NCBI GenBank assembly: GCA_936432065.2
Contig: OW386293.2
Span: 95,873,795 to 95,937,794 of the forward strand
Length of the DNA stretch: 64,000 nucleotides
Source of the DNA: Rutpela maculata
Taxonomy: Eukaryota > Arthropoda > Insecta > Coleoptera > Cerambycidae
Direction of reading: 5' to 3'
Position 1 is the first letter of the stretch. Every line of letters begins with the position of its first letter. The notes under the pieces were generated by a model that was not told where the DNA came from, ran no database searches, and saw nothing but the letters and a program-made list of their open reading frames with translations. The translations under genes and the position numbers were made by a program. Of the stretch, positions 1 to 11,727 are shown in pieces.

Positions 1-249
1 ACTTTAGAAGACAGAAGAATCAAATTACAAACACCTAAATTTCCCTCTGAAGTCCTCACCTGATGTTACTCAATTTCCGAATATCCAATAATATGCCAAA
101 CTCATAAATTTCAACTAACGATTTTTCGGAGAGGAAAAAAGATATTGGAAAAATTTTAAATGGATTTTGAAGGGAAAAGTAGTACTTTCAGATGCCGTAA
201 CGACTTTTGTGGAGAAAAATTACCTCGTGAAGTAACATAACCTCAAATA

Positions 250-1015
250 CAGCGTGTCCCACTTAAAACTCTCCGTGCCTTTTTCTCGATAAATAGATAT
301 TTGAACTCAGTAAAAGGTGTTCATTAGAATATATAAATGCTATCAGTTTTGAGTGGAATCGGTCATTTTACAAATTGAGGTATAGATAATTGCGACGCAA
401 AGAAATTATTTGATCCTAGAAACGTTGAAATGAGATGCATGTGATGGAACATTATATTCTGAGCAACATTTATGATACAAACAATTTTCGAAAAATCGAG
501 ATATTTGAACTTCAATATAATTTTTTTAAATATAAAAATCGTCATAACTTTTTTAAAATACATTTTAGATGATAAGTCCTTTTTCATAGTGAATCAGGCT
601 GATTTAGATGGTAATGAAACATCTAGTTTAAAACACAAAATAACAAAAGTGGGCTGCAACTGCTATTTGGAAATTAAAGATTTTGACATTTCTGTTTACT
701 GTGCATTGTCTAATTTTTGCGTCATGTTGCATGTTCGACTAAATTTTACACTGTAAATTGTAGATATGAAAAAACATGCGATTTTTGTTACTTGAAAAAT
801 TACATTCAAGTTCAAATATCTCGAAAACCAGTGACTTTTCGACAATTGTTCACATTAAAAAAGTTGCTTAAATTCTCCATCTGATGCACCTCATTTCATC
901 GTTCCTAGGATCGAACAATTTCTTTGCATCGCAACGCTATCTATTCCTCAATGCGCAAAATATCGCTTTTGGTTATCGAGAAAATGGAGCCGGGAGTTCT
1001 AAGTGAGACACCCTG
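250..1015. mobile_element. Foldback/MITE with TA-flanked CAGSGTGTC ends
   Basis: The left end (CAGCGTGTCCCACTTAAA) and the reverse complement of the right end (CAGGGTGTCTCACTTAGA) match, and the match continues inward for more than 200 bp (shared GCAAAGAAATT and GAAATGAG blocks near 400-430 and 890-930). TA lies on both outer sides (248-249 and 1016-1017), as for mariner/Tc1-type insertions. No transposase is visible. The short open frames inside are by-products of the inverted repeat. Confidence 0.7.
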
Positions 1016-1041
1016 TATAGCAAAAAAACTGTTTTTTTTTT

Positions 1042-1631
1042 TAATTTATGTATTACATCACGCTAGCCCGTGGAGGGCGCCTCTTGAGCTATACCTGATG
1101 ATGAATATTTTTTCTCTTTTTTTTTACGAAACGTAGTGGCATTTTTGACTAGAAAATCCCATGCTTCTACGTAGAAAAGGTACGCTTGATAGAACTTGAT
1201 AATTCCAACCGTTTTCGAGAAAACTGCTGCATAGATCTCAAAAATTCTTTGAAAACAAACCCATTTGAAAAGAAAAAATTGTATTTATTGAAAAGTGTGC
1301 TTTGGTGTCATCTTAGTTTTGTCATTTACGTACAGTTTCATTGGTTTGACATTTTGACAGAACTAAGACGTCACTAAAGCACACTTTTCAATAAATACAA
1401 TGTTTCGTTTTCATTGTGTTTGTTTTCAAAGAATTTTTGAGATCTATACGGCAGTTTTCTCGAAAACGGTTGAAATTATCAAGTTCTCTCAAGTGTACCT
1501 TTTTTACGTAGAAATGAGATTTTCTAGTGAAAAGTACCACTACGTTTAGTAAAAAAAGGGAAAATATTCATCATCAAGTATAGCTCATGAGGCGCTCTGC
1601 ACGGGCTAGCGTGATGTAATAAATAAATTAT
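1042..1631. mobile_element. Foldback element, near-perfect 590-bp palindrome
   Basis: The arm starting TTACATCACGCTAGCCCG is repeated in inverse orientation ending GGGCTAGCGTGATGTAAT. The arms pair almost continuously to a centre near 1345, where AAAGTGTGCTTTGGTGTC faces its inverse. Non-coding. It could form a very long hairpin. Confidence 0.75.
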
Positions 1632-2066
1632 TGTTTCTTAGCCTAAAAAATGTTTCTTTGTCAAACTGGGAGAAGATCGGTCAAGAGGTAGTTGAGATAT
1701 TGCAAAAAAAAGAAAAAAATTACAATTTTGACACCCTGTATCTTTTTCAACAGCAACAATTTACTAAAGCATCTTTGGTTATATCATCATATTTTGATCC
1801 AAAGAATCTACCCTTGAACTATGGCCTCTTATTAATGGTCCACTTGTATAAAGGCAGGAGGCAACCGACTCTGTGGACCTTAAATTATGCAAAGGCAAAA
1901 TCATACTTAATTATAAGGAATTTATAAAATAAGCTTGTCATATTGTAAACTTTATTACAGCCACTACTGTACAGAGAAAGATCTTGTCGGATCCTTACGA
2001 ATATTGGCCTAGACTTTTTTTTTATTGGCATCCAGAAACGCGAGAAGTTTCATCAGCCAGTCTTAA
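1632..2066. other. Short unassigned spacer
   Basis: The left part ends with an ACACCCTGTA motif (about 1731-1740) like the ends of the 250-1015 element, so it may be the end of another TA-type element. A 98-codon open frame at 1631-1927 has no recognisable domain. Confidence 0.3.
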
Positions 2067-3020
2067 CAGCCAGTTTCACAATCGTTGGTTATCTTTTTGG
2101 TTGACTAACCTGAACCTGAAAGTTAACTATTGGTAAATACATATATGCGTTTCACAAAATTTATTTTATGATTAGTAATGTAACCTATGGTTAAGTTTAA
2201 ATTTTGAATGGTTGGTATGAGTTTCTGAAGTTTTTGACAGATATTCCACATATATTTTAAAAGGAAAGGAGAAACTAACTTCAATAAATTCATAAAATAT
2301 GTTCAATATGATTGTGTTATTACATTACTTTTTATATCTGAAATTTGTAAAGAAATAATTATTGAATTTACACAGAGTACTATTTTCGAAATGTACCTAT
2401 TTAGTTATTCCTACACATTTTCGCAAATGAAAAATAAATATATATCGATAGGAAAGGTGACAAAAATGTACTCCTGCAGAAGTATTATTACTGCATGTGT
2501 ACTGTAAATCTCCCGGTAAATTTGGATATGTAGATTTAAAACGATTTAATAAAACTTCTTTAATTTGTTTTATTTAATTATAGAATTTCATATTTTCGGT
2601 ATTAAAAAACAAGAAAACAATAAAGTATTAATGTTTATATGAAATAATTATAAAGATAGATATATTTGTTTTTCTTTCTAATGTTATTAGATATTTGGGT
2701 AGGTATACCCAAAAATTGCTGAAAATATCCATGTTCCAACCTGGAAAAATGGCCCATATAATTTGTTCTGTTTCTAATATATCTTCGAAGTTAAATTAAA
2801 CAAAAATTTGTATTTGCACTAGCGGTGCAATCTGCATCTTGATGTTATATACTTTTAGTTAACCACGAATTATTGGTTTACCAATACCTATTCTACTGGT
2901 TTACTTAACTATAAGATAACTCAGACCTTGAACTTAACCAGACATTGTGAAACGGATTTTCATGGTAAACCTATGGTCAAATCCTAACCATTAGTTAACC
3001 AACGATTGTGAAACTGGCTG
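2067..3020. mobile_element. PIF/Harbinger-type MITE, TSD TAA
   Basis: The ends are a perfect 25-bp terminal inverted repeat beginning CAGCCAGTTTCACAATCG, and the 3-bp sequence TAA directly flanks both sides (2064-2066 and 3021-3023). Inside each end are further copies of GGTTAAC-like and GTTTCACAA words, i.e. subterminal repeats. The 954 bp hold no transposase. A TAA/TTA duplication is the hallmark of PIF/Harbinger insertions; the superfamily call is inferred from that. Confidence 0.8.
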
Positions 3021-3973
3021 TAAGGGTCTCGAATCTTGTTCATCCCGACATCTTTTAACTCAGTCCATTTTAAATATGTACCCTTTTTGTTCGTTTGTTT
3101 TGCACCAGAAACACGAGAACACAAGACTGGAATTAAGGATAAGGATTGCCGAGAGGTCCGTCAACGGCATGATTTTCACATTTATATACATTTCGATTCG
3201 AACTCAGACCACGGAAAGGATTACAAAATAGAGAGGACATGTTAATTTCCATTCAGTTTCCCTTAAAATCAATTGACCTCGACTGTACTAATATAATTTT
3301 CATAAAGTTGAAACTTTATCTTGCATAAGGACGACGTCTTTGTTAATTCTGTGTCGAAACACTAAATAATTGCCTTTCATTTTTTACACGAACAAATACG
3401 CATATATTAACCGACTAGTTATAAATTTGCAAATGACTCTAATACTTAGCATTTCTAAAGACAATTTGAATTATTTAGAATTCAACATAAGCAGTTAGTA
3501 ATTTTTTCACCATGAGATCATATCCTTAATGCGAGCGAGTGCGTACGATTAAATTAATACAACGCATTTGGTGAACAATTTTTATTTCTTCTCTATGCAA
3601 ATACCCGTCGTATTTTGTGTAGGACCATAATTGTTTTGCATTTAGGAGGCATTAGATTATCTATAAAAATCGGGATTTTTTAAGCATAGGTATTATAATT
3701 ATGTTTTTATGGCGGTCGTAAAAACGATTTTGATAAACAGCAAAATTTACGCATATTTTATTGACAGTGTCACGATCGTAATTTATTATTCCGGAAACGA
3801 GAAAAAACACTAAAGAAATCATATACTATACAGTGTGATCTACATTTAGTGTTCCGAGTATTAGATGACTTCCATAGAGCAAAACTTCACTCAGTAAACG
3901 TATGAAATGTACAGGTGAATATTAGGTTCGGCCCGTATGTTTATTATTTTCTTTTTTTTTTTTAGTAAATATG
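3021..3973. other. Non-coding stretch, nothing recognised
   Basis: AT-rich DNA with no supported gene. An ACAGTGTGATCTACA word near 3830 resembles the terminus of the MITE at 28305 (ACAGCGTGATCTACA), so a single MITE end may be present here. Confidence 0.3.
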
Positions 3974-5139
3974 TGTACAGGCTGGACCAAATTAGGTGAG
4001 ATTTGAGGTATTCTCTAAAACTATGACAGACAGACAAAAACCAGTATAGGTGTCCTGAGCTCGATTTTCGAGAAATAAACACTGGCGCAAACCGCAATCG
4101 TCTATCTTTTCGAGTTTTTCGAAAATTGGCATTTCTGGATGACCTCGATATCTCAATTACCAAATGTCGAATCGAAAATCGAGTAACACATTCTTAAGGC
4201 ACTTTTTTGAGTAGAATCCGTTACTGATAAGAAGAAAATTATGCATGTCTCAGTTTTCGAGATATAGATATAACTTGTGTTTTTTAAATAAAACACAATT
4301 ATTTCATCAGTCGATGACAACTTAAATTAGCTATCCAACGATATACCATATGTCATACCTATCTCTAGAAAATATATATTTGTGAGGAGGCCATGGAAAA
4401 CTATTAACAACAACACTTCCTATAATATAAAATAATTTTGCCAAAAAATAGGAAAAACTAAACTACAATAAGCGTTTGAATTGTCTTCCATTGACATCTA
4501 TGCATTTTTGACACCTTCTCCTTAGAGTTAGCTGAATTAATTATTAGTTATCAATTTAGTTAACTCAGCTAACTAGACATTGATAAACTAGTCGTCAGTG
4601 ATATATAGATACCTGTCCAATCCTCCCCAAATTGAGCATTTAAATAATTTCGTGTTTCATTTGACGTATGACCTGGGGCACCATCCTGCTGGTGAATTAA
4701 TCTTTGAAATTGTCTTATAGGCATATTGTCTACAAAGAGCTCTATTTCTTGTCGTAGAATGTTAAAAAAAAAATTCGGTATTCGAATTACCGTTAAAAAA
4801 ATGAAAACCTATTATTCGGTGTACAATTTGGTATACAATAAAACCACACCATACACCATACACCTTGACCATTAACTGTAGCGGTTACGTGCGGATTTTC
4901 ATGAATCCAATGGTGTCTATTATGCCGATTAAAAATTTCGGCACTGCTTATATGGGCCTCGTCTGTCCATATAATTGTTCCTTCAAATCCTGGCGCTTCA
5001 TTGCACTGACGCAAAAACCACTGGCAAAAATCGAGACGCCTTTGAAAGTTGTTTGGGTATAGATGGTGACTAATCCTAATTTTGTAGGGTTTGAATTTAT
5101 TTTTTTTAAGCAACGCACTGCAGTTGTTTTTATACGAAG
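3974..5139 (-). mobile_element. Mariner-like element copy A (internally deleted)
   Basis: The left part, from GTACAGGCTGGACCAAATTAG, matches in inverse orientation the 3' non-coding end of copy B at 31860-32222. The transposase lies to its right on the minus strand. The right side is cut at about 5140, where half of an unrelated MITE begins, so the second terminus is missing. Confidence 0.7.
4463..5139 (-). pseudogene. Mariner-like (DUF4817-type) transposase, broken, copy A
   Basis: Minus-strand translation shows the first catalytic Asp in WTDEAHIS (near 4960), followed by the NPHVTATVNGQG stretch, and the second catalytic Asp in QQDGAPGHTS (near 4680). The frame then reaches a conserved GTATCT splice donor near 4610. 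The exon with the third acidic residue is deleted: the sequence jumps from inside the intron to the C-terminal RRRCQKCIDVNGRQF. There is a frameshift around 4800 and the N-terminus is missing. It belongs to the mariner/Tc1 superfamily lineage common in insects. It is the same family as the copy at 30706-31858 and is not functional. Confidence 0.8.
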
Positions 5140-5289
5140 TAAATGTCAAAAATTTTCAAAAAAACGTATTTTGACAATAAAAAACGGGATTTACTCGAAA
5201 TCTACGCGGTAGAAAGTTTTTTAAATTGAAAATTCGGTTTCAGCACACAAAAATACTTAAGACATGGTAAGTTTAGTCCTTGGAGCAGA
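5140..5289. repeat. Half copy of the 60-kb MITE family
   Basis: This matches the right arm of the palindromic MITE at 60013-60241, including TCGAAATCTACGC, the AATTCGG / CAGCACACAAAAATAC block and the end TTTAGTCCTTGGAGCAG. Only one arm is present; the other side joins the mariner-like remnant directly. Confidence 0.65.
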
Positions 5290-6171
5290 CATTTTTTTTT
5301 GTAGACCTGTGTTATTAAGTGTTTTCTTTTTTAAATTGAGGCGGATAATATCAAAGTAATACCTAATTTTACAAAAGTATCTGCTATCAAATTACTATTA
5401 CAACGCAAATTTGGGTCCTACTTTAAAAAAAAAATAGACAATCACATGAAACTGCTAACTTTGTTTATGTTTTCAGTCTCAGTCAGAAAAGAGAGATAAA
5501 ACAGTGTCGGGGGTATGACATTTCATTGTTTATCTCTGTGTGAAAAAATGTTCTGTGCGAAACGTTTCGCAGCATTTTTTCTTTTATCAACAATAATGAC
5601 ATCAGCAGGTGTCAAAGTAATAAGAGGAATATAGTTTTATGTAACGTTTGAGGTGGCCCATGCTTATGCTCAATCTGCGCCAAGTCCGACTCTGAACCCC
5701 GAGTGATTTAACAAAGAAATTATTTCCATTTATTTGCCATAACTGTAATTAGCTTTAACGAGTTAAAACATAGTATTTGACTAGAAATTTTCCGTGTATA
5801 TATAGCTGTTAACTGTAATTCAAATCGCCACACCTATTTCCCTGTTTTACGACATTTATACGTTCGCGATTCCTACATAATGATGTAATTTTAACCTCTC
5901 TATTGTTTTACAATTTTTCAGCAAAGTTTTGACGGCATATAACGCATGTACAAACTAAATGCCGCACTTTCACAAGAGATATTGTATTACCTGTTAACCT
6001 GTGTTCGTTCGGATGTCCTAGAAATAAGAGATAATTATGTAATTATTATTACATATTATTGCGTGCAGTTTTTTTTTATACATAATATGTGTAAGTCATT
6101 GTCTTCAAGGTTTCTTCTGTGTACCACTTTATCAATAGCTGCTGCATTTCGTTATAGTAGGGCCCAATTTA
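5290..6171. other. Non-coding stretch, nothing recognised
   Basis: AT-rich DNA with no supported gene or repeat end. Confidence 0.3.
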
Positions 6172-6458
6172 TAACAGCGATATAAAAAAGCTCGCAAAAA
6201 AACCTAAAGGATACCGACCATGTATCAATTTCAGTCTATTTACATAAAAGGCCATAAAAGTGTTCGGCTTCTTTTATTATCTTCACAAAAAAATGGTCAA
6301 ATATTTGCTAACAACAATGTAGGGCACTCCCACTGAATATAATTGGTTGAAATATTCCCTACCGGAATTATGGTACGTTGGAATAAACTACGTGGACAAC
6401 GTGGACTAGCGATAGTCAGCGTGGAGCGGCGGGCGGTACATTAATCAAAGGTGGGTCG

Positions 6459-8560
6459 TAGGGTGCCCCTTATTTTTGAAGTTTTAATTTTTGGGGAGTG
6501 CCGGGCGGAATTTTGTTCCATTATGTTTAAAAAAAATCCCCACCAATTTTTAGCTTAAAAGAATATAAGTAACACGTCGCGCGCTCGTGGCCTAAAATTT
6601 TCAAAAATAAAAAATTAATTTTTTATCGATTTTATTTTATTTTTAGCCCTACATCGTCTTTTAAAATGGTTTACTTTTTGGAAATCATATATACATGTTA
6701 AGTTATTAATTTATTTATTGTTTGATTCGAGAATGCAAAGTTTTAAAACTAATCCATAATCTAAAGTTCTACATTTCGAAAGTTTTCTGCAATACTTTTT
6801 TGGTTGTCTGAGGATATTTACGGCGGTAATCTTGGACAGTCCAAAAAGAAAACCAAAGGGACAAATACATTGAGAAAACGAATCTTGTAGAAAGTTTGGG
6901 AATATCAATGAAAAAATGACCCACTTGCAATAAAAATTGTTTTTTATCCTGGGATTTTGTAACTTTTTCGTTAAAATCTTGAATTAATTTTATTCCCCGT
7001 TCGACGGAGTCATTAACTAATTTTAATTCTCCAATGACTAGCTGTCCTTGTTTATACTCATTAGAATGTTTCCATTCGGATGGATGCAAATGTAAAAAAT
7101 TGTCTATTTTATATCTGTGAAATAAATTTATTGACTTATTACTAAGTAATTTTATTAAAATTTCATCATCAGAGAGTTTTAAGAATTCGAAAATGTCTTC
7201 TTTCCTCTTTGGCAATTTCTTAAGATTAGGCATCTTCTGTTTCATCTTCAATTTCATTTTCAACTTCTACATTTACTGCTTCTTCTAAAATTTTTTGTGC
7301 CATCTTTAATTTTGTATTTTCTGTAATCCAGTCATCAAGCGACACATTCATCAGTCAAATAATACAAATGGTTCACAAACCCAATAGCTACTTCGGCGAT
7401 ATTTTTATCAATTTGTTTATACTGATCTAATTCTCGCAAGAATTTGATATGCATTACTGAAGCAGAATATTGCTTCTGACGCATAAATCCAGTATTTTAC
7501 TTAGCATTTTACAATGAAGCATGTTGTTTGGCAAAGTGATTTTTCCTGGCCTTTTATTAAATCGAATTCTGTTCGAAATAAAATGATTTTTAAGAAAGCT
7601 TTTGCCATCCACCTGGCCATATGGTAAGCACCCGGCTTTCTCAATTCTCCTCTAGCCTCCTAGGAATATTACGAGATTCAGATAGTCTTCTCGTGGAAAC
7701 TTTAGAAATCGCATCATTTATACTTTCTAGAATAGTTTCGCTAACAATTTGTTTAATTTCTGGGTTTATCACAGCTGGAACGAAATTTTGACCGTTGATT
7801 CTAGACCAATAATTTTTAAATCTTTTAGATAATGGAATATCTGGCCCTAAAATAGTAAATTTGCTTTTTTCAAAAACTGTTGCCAAAATAATTTCGAAAA
7901 CATGGTAGGTGACGGGAACCAAAAAATAATATATTTCTTTCAAGTTCTTGTTCTAGCAGCGCACAAGCGCCTTTAATTATACCCGTATTTAAAGCAGTGG
8001 TGTCAAAACTAAATGCTTGTACCTTTTCTATTAAATCCCAAAATGCGCACTGAGGGTAAGAGAGGCAAATATTTCTTTAAATTATTTTTCACAGTGATTA
8101 TTATTTGTCTAAATCTTACTGAATATAAGTGGGAATAATTATTTTAAGAAATAAGTAGTCACATGAATGCATACATAATAATCGATGCCATTTATTAATT
8201 TCTTGTTTAATTTCAACTAAGAAAATTCTGTAATCGTTTTCTCCAGTCACTGTTAGCTACCCGGGTGATGTCATTTGTCGGGTTTCATTGATAATTTTGT
8301 ATGCCTCTTTTATTCCTTCGATATACTACAAAATCATAGCTAATTAGAAGGTTTTGTGGATTCTGCGATGAAAAGCATTACGAATACACTTGCGCATAGA
8401 TTCTCATTACGTTAGACGCCAAACGCGACGGGTTAACAGTGTTCGATCGAGCTAAAATTTGGTAAGACTTATTTTTAGATCCATTGGAATAAAATTATGC
8501 CCGGCACTCCCCAAAATCTGAGAAAAAAATTTTGGCTATATAATGATAAGGGCCACCCTA
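6459..8560 (-). mobile_element. 2.1-kb DNA transposon, 8-bp TSD, unclassified, copy 1
   Basis: The ends are TAGGGTGCCCC (left) and GGGCCACCCTA (right), each with an inner GGGGAGTGCCGGGC block in inverted orientation. GTGGGTCG occurs directly on both sides (6451-6458 and 8561-8568), a perfect 8-bp target duplication. That length is typical of hAT or P-like elements but does not settle the superfamily. The minus strand carries a decayed protein-coding region. A second copy begins at 62010 in the same orientation and is highly similar along its length. Confidence 0.85.
6769..7943 (-). pseudogene. Uncharacterised multicopy transposon protein, copy 1 (broken)
   Basis: The minus strand carries a coding remnant in several frames. 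The 5' part (7641-7943) reads a 100-residue piece with YYFLVPVTYHVFE. A middle part (about 7350-7600) contains a NHLYYLTDE-like stretch. The 3' part (6769-7263) is a 164-codon frame with KLVNDSVERGIKLIQDFN and KKQFLLQV. I recognise the Asn-Asp-x-x-Glu-Arg-Gly-x-x-Leu-Ile signature from a widespread uncharacterised invertebrate protein family with no function known to me. No DDE triad can be assigned. Stops and frameshifts break it. Its position inside an inverted-repeat element with a target duplication suggests it derives from the element's transposase or an accessory protein. Confidence 0.55.
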
Positions 8561-9031
8561 GTGGGTCGGTACCTTTTACGTTTTTTGCGAGCTTTTTTAT
8601 ATCGCTGTAATACCGATAGGCCAAACTATACCTGCTTGTATATCATAGTATTTTTGAATACTTATAGCCCAGACGACATTTTTTAATGAAACCTACAAAA
8701 ACTTGCAAAACGAATATATATTTTTTTTTAATGAGTTTGTGAAAGTGTATAGAATAATATCCTAAAATTTCACATTCCGCTTGGATGCAGAACATAAAAA
8801 AAAGTGAAAAAAATTTTTTTTCACCCATTTTTTCAAAATTTTGAAATTAAGTCAGGGTAGGGAAAAATAAAAAATACAGGTGGATAGACCACGTGTTTGT
8901 GAATAAAGAATGTCCCAATGAAATTTATCGCTAAAGCCACGGTATTCCTGGAAAAAAATAATGAAGTAACTTTGTCACTTTGCGCGACTAAGCGCACGGT
9001 TAAATACTAAAAATTCTTAGCAGTTCTATAG

Positions 9032-9290
9032 TACAGTAGATATAGGTTTTTCGGTGGAACTAATTCCTACAAAGACTGGGGTTTCAATTTTTTAGTTCGT
9101 TGTTGGTATTTTTTGAATTTACTAAAAGTCTAGAAAAATCTGAGTGTGCAAAATGTGTTTTTTGGCCGCATTCTTGAAGAAATTTTAAAAAAATTATAAA
9201 AAATCGTGTGCAGTATCAAATTATAAAAAACTTCATGCTGAAAAAGATTATGATATTGGTTTTAATAAATAAAAATAAACACTAAAAGTC
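9032..9290. repeat. Inner long inverted repeat, left arm
   Basis: Inverted match to 11290-11511: GTGGAACTAATTC, AAAGACKGGGTTT, TTTTTTAGTTCGTTGTTGG, then CATGCYGAAAAAGATTATGA. It lies directly upstream of the CXC-family coding remnant. Confidence 0.75.
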
Positions 9291-9352
9291 TAGGAAACAA
9301 ATATCCGTTGCTAGAAAATCTAAAGATAATGAAGGATTTTCTTACATTACTT

Positions 9353-10927
9353 CAAATTTTTGGAAGATCACAATCCATTTGATTCACAATGCGTTGAGCT
9401 ACATAATATTTTCAGTGGGTTAGTAGACAGTCAACACAAAGTAACTGCAGATGAAGCTAAGTTAATTGGACCTCGAATCCAATCCAAACTGACTGGAAAA
9501 GCTTCCAACTCTGTTACCATGGTTAAAAAAGATCAATCAATGGAGATATTAAGAAAAGGTATTGTCGTTGACGGAGCTATTCAACATATTGAAACAGAAT
9601 TCCGCACCCAGAGAATGCTGCCATATTTGTCTGTAAATCCTAATCTGCAAAAATTAAAGGAGAACTTCAGTTATGAATTATGTATACTTCCTCCGTCTCT
9701 ATTTGATCCAGAAACTCAGTTATTGAGAAAAAGTGTCAAATCATTATTGGCAAGAGCTTTGGATGACTAGCAACTAGTTTAAATTACACGACACCTGCGG
9801 AAACATCGTGGGTGCACTACTACACCAATTACCATAGCCAAAAACTGGAAAATTTTCTGATGTGTTACAACTATATAGCAGTCATATTGCTAAGCAATAT
9901 AAAGTTGTGACAATTGTATTTGATGGCTATGCGATCTCCAGTACAAAGGATGTAGAGCATCAGATACGCACAAAACAATCATCAGTAATAGTGAAATGTA
10001 CTGAGAGTTCTCCACTTCGTATTTAATTGGCAAAGGACCCTTTCTTTCTAATAACGAAAATAAACAGTGCTTTATAGCCATGCCTGGGAAGCACTTGGAA
10101 GCGAATGGCCACACGGTGATTCATGGTACAGATGATGCTGACACTGTTATTTTAAAAACACCACTGACCTTGGCAGAAGAAAAACATGTAACAGTTGTTG
10201 CTGACTACACGGATATTCTTGTACTTTTGATTTACCATAATACACGAAGTATTTGTTTGCAGTCATCTACGTTCACTGATAAAAAACGTGATATTAAATC
10301 GAATATGTGCTTGGCGAAAAGGAATGCAAAATTATTCTATTTTCACTTGCTTTAACTAGATGCGATACTACAAGCTCCTTATTTGCTAAAAGTAAATCGG
10401 CAGCATATCGACATTTGTGGAAATGTGATGAATTTAGAATTTGCGCTACTCTGTTCGGATCCGAAAATGAAAACAGAAAGGAACTCACAGATATTGGCAC
10501 CAAACCATTGGTATCATTGTACGGTGAAAATCCAAAGACAGAGACTCTGAACTTGCTATGATATAATCTCTACTTGAAAGAAATCACAACTGCCAAAAGT
10601 GAATTTAATATTGCAAGATTGCCACCTACAGAAAATGCTGCTTTTCATCATCTTCTCCGCGCACATTTACAATGTCGTTGTTAGAAAACTATGAACACCA
10701 ACACTGCTAATCCTGAAGGGTGGGGTTGGAACAAAGCAGGAGACCAACTTACAGCCCATAACATGTGAAATGAGCCCTGCAGCAGAGTTATTACTAAACA
10801 TGATCCGCTGCACCTGCAAAATGGATATAAAGAGCCGTGTTTTAGTGGCAGATGTACGTGTCATCGTTATGATGTGGAATGTACTGTGATTTGTGTTGAA
10901 GATAGAAGTTTCCTGCTGCTTGTTTGA
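9353..10927 (+). pseudogene. PIN-like / tesmin-type CXC family gene, broken (copy 1)
   Basis: The first frame (9360-9767, 136 codons) starts EDHNPFDSQCVEL and resembles the N-terminal half of a multicopy insect/cnidarian family with PIN-like and tesmin/TSO1-type CXC features. A second piece (10080-10355) reads DDADTVILKT and VVADYTDILVLL, the acidic motifs of the PIN-like core. After frameshifts follow TRCDTTSSLFAKSKSAAYRH and GTKPLVSLYG, then LPPTENAAFHHLLRAH and PEGWGWNKAG. The C-terminus (10838-10900) reads CFSGRCTCHRYDVECTVIC, a cysteine-rich CXC-like motif. There are several stops and frameshifts, so it is not functional. The cellular role of the family is unknown to me. Two further fragments lie at 32240-32790 and 61559-62009. 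Confidence 0.7.
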
Positions 10928-11289
10928 ATATACTATTGTTTTTCTTTAATAGAGGGCTAATATATATATATATATATATATATGAAGTTTCTGACAGATT
11001 GACAGTTAAAGCTGAGATTATTCTGTGTTCCTTGTTAAATGTGTTCTATTTTATAATGTATACTCTGCAAATGTTTTAAATAAAACGTTAAAACTTAATA
11101 ATATGTTGTAACTGTTCTGGTAGAGATTGCACAAATAGAGCACTGAAGGAAAGTTATTTAGAAGAAACTGAAGAAAATTTAGCTTTTCTCTTATGTAATA
11201 TGTAAGAAGTACATATGCATGCATTTGTATTATAAAACGCATTTTGATTAATACAAATATAATTTTCAACACTGCATAAGCTTTCAGTT

Positions 11290-11511
11290 TTTCGGCCTCT
11301 GTTTTGTTATTTATTTTTATTTTTTAAAACCATTCTCATAATCTTTTTCGGCATGAAATTTTCTGTAATTTGATGCAACACATGATTTTTTAACATTTTT
11401 TCTATACTTTTAGTATGTCAAAAAGATACCAACAACGAACTAAAAAATTCAAACCCCGTCTTTGTGAGAATTAGTTCCACCTATCCCCTATTTTTTGCAT
11501 ATATCTACTAT
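11290..11511. repeat. Inner long inverted repeat, right arm
   Basis: Inverse of the left arm at 9032-9290, with small indels. A (TA)n run near 10962-10981 and no further coding sequence separate it from the end of the gene remnant. Confidence 0.75.
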
Positions 11512-11727
11512 GCTGCTAACGAGTAAAATAAAGCTTTTTTCTCTTTCTGATTACACATTTTTAACATTTTTCTTAGTGAAAATATAGGGGAAAATATAAA
11601 ATTATGAACGCATACTCAGACACCACACCAGCCGCTGAATCGCTCGGATGGATTTTTACTCTTTAAAAAATATATTATTAATTTTTCAAGTTTTTGTAGG
11701 TAAATACCTTCATCGACTGGGCTATTA

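Larger units (their letters stand above)
6175..8607. mobile_element. TAA-flanked MITE interrupted by the 2.1-kb transposon
   Basis: The ends CAGCGATATAAAAAAGCTCG (left) and its inverse (right) form a terminal repeat of about 45 bp, extended by an imperfect AAAGGTACCGACC stretch. TAA directly flanks both sides (6172-6174 and 8608-8610), as for PIF/Harbinger elements. Removing the nested element at 6459-8560 and one duplication leaves a MITE of about 320 bp. Confidence 0.75.
8665..11724 (+). mobile_element. 3.06-kb inverted-repeat element carrying a PIN-like/CXC gene
   Basis: Outer ends pair as TAGCCCAG(A/T)CGA on the left and the inverse TCGACTGGGCTA on the right, with a shared CCTACAAAAACTTG block about 35 bp inward. 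TTA flanks both sides (8662-8664 and 11725-11727). A second, longer inverted repeat lies further in: 9032-9290 matches 11290-11511 inverted at roughly three quarters identity by eye, with the shared core TTTTTTAGTTCGTTGTTGG. The CXC-family gene remnant lies between these arms. The enclosure suggests the gene is, or was, mobile. The boundaries rest on degenerate repeats. Confidence 0.6.

Noticed and set aside
1631..1927. 98-codon plus-strand open frame
   Set aside because: No family recognised and it overlaps a transposon-end-like motif.
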